DNA of 64,000 bases from Nymphaea colorata (lineage: Eukaryota > Streptophyta > Magnoliopsida > Nymphaeales > Nymphaeaceae), in contig NC_045147.1 in the NCBI RefSeq assembly GCF_008831285.2, forward strand, positions 21,096,981-21,160,980, read 5' to 3'. This document shows positions 58,073 to 64,000 of this stretch, piece after piece (the stretch's first letter is position 1; the number at the start of each line of letters is the position of its first letter). The position numbers and the translations under genes were made by a program. A model generated the notes under the pieces. It did not search any database and had not been told where the DNA came from. It was given only the letters and a program-made list of their open reading frames with translations.

Positions 58073-60811
58073 TCAGCGGCCCTTCGGATTGACAAGCTGG
58101 GAGAACACAGCGCTTGGGGTCGTCATCCTTTCCAAGTCCCCACTGGCGACGCTGCTGTCCCCTAAGCTAATTCCGGTGGTCTGCGTGTCGGTTAGGCCAT
58201 CGAAGCCTCCCGTTGAATCAACATACTTACCGGCAGCTAGCGGCATTTCTTCATTTCCCTCTCCTATGAAAACTGAATCAGCTCCCTTCTCGTTTGCCTC
58301 CTCTGCTGCATCTTGCAACCGTAGAGCGAATTCCAAGTTCCACAGAACATCACCCATAGCAGGACGGTCTGTTCCGCTATCAGCGAGACATTTTTCTGCA
58401 GTTTCCGCAAACTTGCGGAAGCAGTTCGGTGAGATCTTTCCTCTCAACAATGGATCAATGATCTGTTCAAGAATTCCTTTCCTTTGGCACTCGACTGCCC
58501 ACTCGGCCAGGGTCACTTGTTCCTTTGGCAGCGATGGGTTAAGGGCAGGACGACCACAAAGAACCTCAAACAACACGACACCAAATGAATAAACATCAGA
58601 TTTATCAGTAAGCTGCTGCCTGCGGTAGTACTCCGGGTCAAGATAGCCGAAGCTGCCTTTCACAACTGTGCTCACATGAGTATGGTCCATGGCTGGGCCT
58701 GTCTTTGAGAGCCCGAAATCAGATACCTTGGCAACCCATTTCTCATCAAGAAGTATGTTGGTCGTCTTCACATCTCGGTGTATGATGGTGTATTTGGCAC
58801 CAGTATGAAGATAGTGCAGTCCTCTTGCTGCCCCAATGCAGATCTCAAGCCTCTGTCTCCAGGACAAGGGTGGCTTCTTGGTCTTATAGAGATGCTCGCG
58901 CAAAGTTCCATTAGCCATATAGTCATAGACCAATATCATCTCGCAGTTGTCCTCACAGTAGCCAATCAGAGAAACCAAATGGCGGTGGCGAAGTTTTGAG
59001 AGCATCTCGATTTCATTCTGGAATTCGTGAACTCCCTGTTCGGAGAGCGGATTGCCTCTCTTGATAGCGACTTTCGTGCCATTACCAATGTCACCCTTGT
59101 AGACCTTACCGAAGCCCCCAACACCTAGGAGAAGAGACTCATCAAAGTCGTTGGTAGCGGCCTTTATCTCTGAAATTGTGAAATGCCGGCATAAATTGGA
59201 AGGAAGAGAAGAAGCATAGCTCCCAGTGGTGCCGGTCTTTCCGGAGCTTGTTGATGAAGTGGTGATGGTGGTGGATTTGCCATTTTCAGTAGGTGAGTAT
59301 AGCGACAGCGGTAGCCATCCAGCTGCGCCACCATGGCCAGCTTCGTCCTTCCTCCCTCGTCTACACAAGCATAAGCAGATCCCAAGTCCTGCGAGGACCA
59401 CGGCCACACCACCAACTACACCTCCAATCACCGGGCCTCGTGCACCGGCACTTTTGGCCTTGGGAGAATTACCTATAGGTGGTGATGGGGGTGGAGGTGG
59501 TGGCAAGGTTGGGTTTGGTCCGGCAAGGTTACCAGAAGAATCGTTAACCTTGAAGACCTCAAGCCCATTAAGAATTGCATCGGCATACTGAGGCTTGAGT
59601 TCCATGTTAGGATAAAGCGCAATCCATAAGACACTCCGTCCACCGTTTCCAGGTGGGAGAGTTATCGCGTAATCACGATATACAGGTACGCCAGTGGGGC
59701 TGCCAGAAGTAATTTCTTGCGAGGCGTATGAAATTACATCCACTTGAGATTGTGCAGTTTGATTATTGACGGACACAGTGAACACCCTCTGGTTCTGTTT
59801 AGAAATCTCCGATTGGATCTCACAAAAATGAAGCCTGAGCAGGTAAGTGAATCCATTATCCACCGTGATCAACCAAGTGAGGTTGTATGCTAAGTTTACT
59901 GATACATTAGGTCCCATTGAGCGAGCAGTGGAATATACACCGACTGGAGCGATGTAGTCAGGGACTGCTGGTGGATAACGGATTGTAACATTGTCATCCT
60001 TACTGTATGAAACTCCAAAACCAGCGCCATAGATATAAGGAAGATCCTCATACCAGATTCTAGAGAGGTTTGAGTCTAAAACAGGGGAGATATAGTTCCC
60101 ACCAACATTTAACCGAGCAATAGTCTGAAGCGCAAAGGAAGCAGCCACAGGGTACTGGGTAGAGCCCGATCCCACAAGCAATGACGAATTGGAGGGATCG
60201 GAACCAAAAAATTCTGGAGAGGAAATAATCTCAATGCCATTGATGAAGGCATAGGAATTTGTAGTATTAGATGAAGGTGTGAAGGTGAGTTGCAGAGAAC
60301 CTCCAGACACTGTGATGAAGAATTCGCGAATGATATAAGCCTGACTGAGGGCAAGCGCATTGATGGAAGGGCTGAAATTGCTCAGGAGCGTGTAAGGCCC
60401 AGAGGTAACGGAGAAAACAGCACTGTTTGAATCCATATTGATGTACGAAGAAGGATAGAAGTAGAGGCGGACGAAGTGACGGCCATTGGACAGATTGAAC
60501 TTATACGAGGCAGAGGAAGTCATTACTCTAGCCGACCCGTAAGGAACTTTGGAAGGGAGGTTGGGGTCGGAATTAGCACCCGCCGCTTGGCCAAGAGAAG
60601 AGGAGTCGGAAATTGGAGGAGCATAGGGTGAACCAGAGTCCTTGGTCCAGGTACGCTTATCAGCATCGCTGCCATCAGAGGTGGCTCCACAATCCAGAAG
60701 GATGTTGTCAGTAGGAACAAAAGAATATGCGGGATGTGTCAGGAAAGAAAACAGCAACAAACAGAGAGTGGCCACAGAAATCACTCCCCAAGAAGAAGAT
60801 GGTCTCTGCAT
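58073..60811 (-). CDS. Malectin-domain receptor-like kinase, CrRLK1L family, FERONIA-like
   Basis: A plasma-membrane receptor kinase of the family that senses RALF peptides and the cell wall. The single-exon coding region gives 912 residues, usual for the family. A signal peptide covers about 1-30; tandem malectin-like domains about 36-425 (YGSARVM, RHFVRLYFYP, YSTARSMG, FTYLLRLHFCE); a Pro-rich juxtamembrane stretch 434-446; a transmembrane helix about 460-483; then a kinase about 562-832. Kinase motifs are GVGGFGKVYKG (563-573), catalytic Lys584 in VAIKRG, HRDVKTTN (678-685) and DFGLSK (698-703). All are intact and the HRD Arg makes it an RD kinase. The tail ends TPSAVFSQLVNPKGR, a signature shared with FERONIA. 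An intron (about 60851-60982) lies in the 5' UTR. Orthology to FERONIA rather than HERK or ANXUR relatives is inferred from the tail and needs a tree. Confidence 0.96.
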   Translation of the reverse strand: MQRPSSSWGVISVATLCLLLFSFLTHPAYSFVPTDNILLDCGATSDGSDADKRTWTKDSGSPYAPPISDSSSLGQAAGANSDPNLPSKVPYGSARVMTSSASYKFNLSNGRHFVRLYFYPSSYINMDSNSAVFSVTSGPYTLLSNFSPSINALALSQAYIIREFFITVSGGSLQLTFTPSSNTTNSYAFINGIEIISSPEFFGSDPSNSSLLVGSGSTQYPVAASFALQTIARLNVGGNYISPVLDSNLSRIWYEDLPYIYGAGFGVSYSKDDNVTIRYPPAVPDYIAPVGVYSTARSMGPNVSVNLAYNLTWLITVDNGFTYLLRLHFCEIQSEISKQNQRVFTVSVNNQTAQSQVDVISYASQEITSGSPTGVPVYRDYAITLPPGNGGRSVLWIALYPNMELKPQYADAILNGLEVFKVNDSSGNLAGPNPTLPPPPPPSPPIGNSPKAKSAGARGPVIGGVVGGVAVVLAGLGICLCLCRRGRKDEAGHGGAAGWLPLSLYSPTENGKSTTITTSSTSSGKTGTTGSYASSLPSNLCRHFTISEIKAATNDFDESLLLGVGGFGKVYKGDIGNGTKVAIKRGNPLSEQGVHEFQNEIEMLSKLRHRHLVSLIGYCEDNCEMILVYDYMANGTLREHLYKTKKPPLSWRQRLEICIGAARGLHYLHTGAKYTIIHRDVKTTNILLDEKWVAKVSDFGLSKTGPAMDHTHVSTVVKGSFGYLDPEYYRRQQLTDKSDVYSFGVVLFEVLCGRPALNPSLPKEQVTLAEWAVECQRKGILEQIIDPLLRGKISPNCFRKFAETAEKCLADSGTDRPAMGDVLWNLEFALRLQDAAEEANEKGADSVFIGEGNEEMPLAAGKYVDSTGGFDGLTDTQTTGISLGDSSVASGDLERMTTPSAVFSQLVNPKGR

Positions 60812-60982
60812 CTCTGGTGCTAATCCGACGCCCCCAAAACTGATTTAACCTAAAACAACAAACAGATGCAAAAGTTTGTTTTCCAACATAAATACAGGAA
60901 AGAGAATCTACAGATCAACAGCATATCCAGAAGGAAAACATTACAACAAAGAAAGGCTTTATGAGATTCTCAATTTCCATAC

Positions 60983-61645
60983 CTGAAATTGGACTCCTGA
61001 GCCAACCTTCGATACAATCACTCACCAGAGAATGATGAATCAGACACTCTCAATCTTGAGACGGTTTAACCGAAGAGGCGAGTAGGTTAGAGCACAGAGT
61101 TTGGGGAAATGAACCCCCCATGACCATGAGGAAAAAGTTCCCAACTGGAAGAACGACCATATAATCTAATCAAGCCATAGCTAAACCTTGGGATATAAGG
61201 CCAAACACTTTAGAAGAACCCGAAGATCTCGCAGGCTAACCTTCAACGCAGATTCAAAGACAAGTGAAACTACAAAAACTCTCCAATTTGCACGAGCGGA
61301 GCTTTTTTCTTGTAGGTTGAACCCTCAAATTTGTAGTAGAAACCAGAAAAAGGCGTCCGAGGAGCACGAACACCAAGAAGAAGCCTAGAAACACGCGGTG
61401 TTTCGGCAGACGAGAGTTTCACTTCCGCAGAACGAAGGAATTACCGGAAAAACGACGACCACCGTGAGCTCAACAGCATGATCACCGGTCAGAAAGAGGA
61501 GACGAGACGGGAAAGCATCACCACCCGCGGCTCCTTCCACTTGTCCCCACCCTCAAAGCCACCGCCGAACCATACAGAGAGAAAGGAGAGGAGAGGCGAG
61601 AAGAGAAGAACGAAGTTGGTGGGACTCCGCGTCCCGAGGGGGCCA
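60983..61645 (-). other. 5'-UTR exon of the receptor kinase gene
   Basis: A donor CAG|GTATGG on the minus strand (plus 60977-60982) and an acceptor TTTTAG at about 60850 define a leader intron just before the ATG. The exon extends right to a CT-rich tract on the minus strand (61610-61574). The start near 61645 is inferred from the TATA box. Confidence 0.5.
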
Positions 61646-61674
61646 CTTCTTCCTTCCTTGTTTTCCTTTTCTTT

Positions 61675-61681
61675 TTTTATA
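61675..61681 (-). promoter_or_regulatory. Candidate TATA box of the receptor kinase gene
   Basis: TATAAAA on the minus strand, placed about 70 bases before a CT-rich tract. It is a plausible core promoter but could be chance in a T-rich stretch. Confidence 0.4.
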
Positions 61682-61799
61682 AGACGAAGTCACGAACGGC
61701 GGTGGCTGGTGCAGTCGGAGACTCGGGAGTGCTCTTCGCCGCCGCCGCGGGCCCCACTCCCATTCTTCTCTCCGAGTAGCCTCCGCCGGTAAGTGATGT

Positions 61800-64000
61800 T
61801 TTCTCTCTCTCTCAACTTGGCCAAGTGAACTGCGTCAGCATTTGAGTGGGGCCCGCCCCTCTCCACCTCAAGGGCCCCGCCGCGCACCTATTGGATCGAC
61901 AATTTGATCACCAATCCGAACCCGGATTCGCCCAGTCAATCAGAACCACAAAAATGATTTCTGGAATTTAATAATAAGTTTTTTTTTTTTTCATTTGGAT
62001 CTGAATATATAAGGATCCAACCCGAATCCCGAGTTTGAATTCGATTAGGGAGATCAGACTAAGCCAAATTTGTTCCCAACTCGATTACGTCCCTATTGAC
62101 GCAGAGAGACGAGAAAAAAAAAAACATGAAAAAGTTAATCATGGAGTTAAAAAATTTAGGTCAGATGAATCACGTAGCGTGAAAAGGACATAACTTTAAC
62201 ATATGAATATATTAAAACATCTATTTTTTGAATTAAATTCTCTCATCGTGTTAGAAGACTAGACTAGGAGGTCAAGTTTTGCTAAAAGTCAAACACGTAA
62301 AAACTTTGCCTGGACTTTGAAGCAAAGTGCCATATTATGGCAATTAAAAGTGTGTTAGTTGTTGGTTAGTACAATGACGTTTGCAATCATAGGCGTTGCA
62401 TTTGCAAATGAGCCGAACTTGATCATAGAATTGATATATGACATCTTCAATTTTGAGACACTTAGGCTACATTTGGATTTCAGATCTCGTGCAGATTTCA
62501 AATGTATCGGACCACAAAATACAGGATTGTTTCATCTTCAATAATTGTTGAATAGAAGAAACTCATTAGACTGAAATCCATCCCGTGTTTGTTTCGTTCA
62601 CAGATTTAGCATCGTCAATGAGAATCGAACAAGAGATATGCTGCTTTATTGGTCCCCATCCGACCAACCATACTAAGCCTCTTATCTAGCAAATTAAAGG
62701 GAATGATGCCATTTAGGGTGTTAAAATTTACAAGTAATGGAGCCACCCACCATTATTGAGTTGAGCTGTAATGCAATGCAAAGGGTCTATGTCAAGCCAG
62801 CAAAGTGGAAGGCGAGGGGCTTGCAAGAGCTCCGGTTGGCAACTTTGGAATCTTTTGATGTGAAGTGCACGCACAGGTCATTTCTAGGAAGCTTCTTTGT
62901 TGCATTGTTCATGAATTCAATTCTACAAATCAAGCATTTAATTTCATGTTAGAAAACGACAGCAACCTCTATGAAATTATTTACATGAGAAAATTTTTCT
63001 GGTATCGTAATCTTTTGTGGTATATAATTTATTTCACTTCAAAAAAAAAAAAAAACAAACTTACGTGTTCGATGGCTTTTCTAATATATAAAAAAAAAGT
63101 CTTCTTCAACCTAGTTAAGAGAATTGCATTTATTTTCTATTGATTCTATTCTAAAGCCCCCATAAATGTCTGCTATAACTTTTTGTTTTGACCCAACGGA
63201 TTGGGTGAGTTCAACAAGAACACAAGGAAAATCTAAAAAATGTTTGATGAGTATCGGTTTGACTTTTTCGCCGAATAAAGTTCTTATTGAGATCACAAAT
63301 TAAATTTAATATATTTTCAGCTATTGGCTCGTGAATAATGAAAACAAGTGAATCGCAAAAACATCTGTTCACTCAATACCATTTTTGAACTGGTTTTTCC
63401 AACTCATTTTTTTTTCTTTCACCTATCTTATTTTTCTCTCTCTTTTTTTTTATCACCACCATTGTTTTCAACTTTAAGATCAGTTGAATTTTAGAGAGAG
63501 AAAAGTACTTTAACACGCATTCAATAATAATAAGAAAAAGTAAAATTTGTCGTGAATCTTTTATTAATATATCTGCTGATATTAGTCGATCCACCAAATA
63601 CATGCCATTAGCTTGGCCCCCACTTGAATATTTTGCACACTATATATTTAAATAAATAGATTGGATTTGGACCGAATAGGCGAATATCGGACGGAATTGC
63701 TTGAAAATAAGGAAAAAGTTAAACATCCAACTAAGAAATCGGATTGAATTTGGATTCAACAAATGACATTCGAACATATTTTGGTTTCAAATTCAGTTTT
63801 AAATAAATACTCTATATCCAATATGCATATATTTTCGAATTTTTTCTTGACATGTTATAATACCGCTCAGATTCAGTAGTTAGTGCAGTTAAAGGAAGGA
63901 TTGAGATTTGGTTGTAAAAAAGAAAAAGTCACAAACACATATTGAATTTAAAAGTCGGATTCAGATATAGTATTAGACTCTTCTCCGTTCCTATTCGGAT
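61800..64000. other. Intergenic region with dispersed repeats
   Basis: 61900-62060 and 63660-64000 carry GGATTTGG, GGATCC and CCGAA-type words like 5740-5900 and 28440-28790. 62465-62598 is a possible small MITE (GGATTTCAG and CTGAAATCC inner inverted repeats near the ends). The remainder is AT-rich. No gene is supported. Confidence 0.45.

Noticed and set aside
58068..58592. 174-codon plus-strand ORF
   Set aside because: Antisense shadow of the receptor kinase domain.

Overview
This is nuclear DNA of a flowering plant. The genes are split by many GT-AG introns, 5' UTRs are CT-rich and often contain an intron, intergenic DNA is AT-rich with microsatellites and degraded transposon debris, and the recognisable proteins (a plastid cysteine desulfurase, a cytokinin-response-factor AP2/ERF protein, a FERONIA-like malectin receptor kinase, a myristoylation-type h thioredoxin) are plant-specific families. 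I cannot place the species more closely than angiosperm. No virus, plasmid, CRISPR array, rRNA or tRNA gene was seen.

Layout from left to right. (1) About 1-5600, minus strand: the 5' part of an unrecognised lysine-rich and coiled-coil protein gene that runs off the left edge. It contains three 63-nt, phase-0 exons, each encoding exactly three heptads. (2) About 7300-13900 and 15150-22750, plus strand: two tandem copies of a 148-residue ubiquitin-conjugating enzyme E2 (UBC8/UBC28-type, UbcH5-like) with identical exon structure. The predicted proteins differ at one residue, while introns and flanks have diverged. (3) About 22800-35350: a gene-poor stretch with dispersed repeats, foldbacks and microsatellites. 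(4) About 35374-37140, plus strand: an intronless CRF-type AP2/ERF transcription factor with a long uORF-containing leader. (5) 37150-41000: no confident gene. (6) 41028-48190, minus strand: a ten-exon plastid SufS/NFS2-type cysteine desulfurase. (7) 48430-54743, plus strand: a four-exon h-type thioredoxin, preceded by a decayed duplicate of its second exon lying next to the NFS2 5' end. (8) 54850-57900: intergenic, with a possible MITE. (9) 58073-60811, minus strand: a FERONIA-like CrRLK1L receptor kinase with an uninterrupted coding region and a 5'-UTR intron. (10) 61700-64000: intergenic repeat debris.

The genes act in separate processes (ubiquitin conjugation, cytokinin/ethylene-type transcription, plastid Fe-S cluster assembly, thiol redox, cell-wall signalling) and I see no sign that they form one pathway. 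The most distinctive structures are duplications at several scales: tandem E2 genes, tandem repeats inside their introns, three-heptad exon repeats in the coiled-coil gene, and the orphan thioredoxin exon. I did not find a convincing new biological system.
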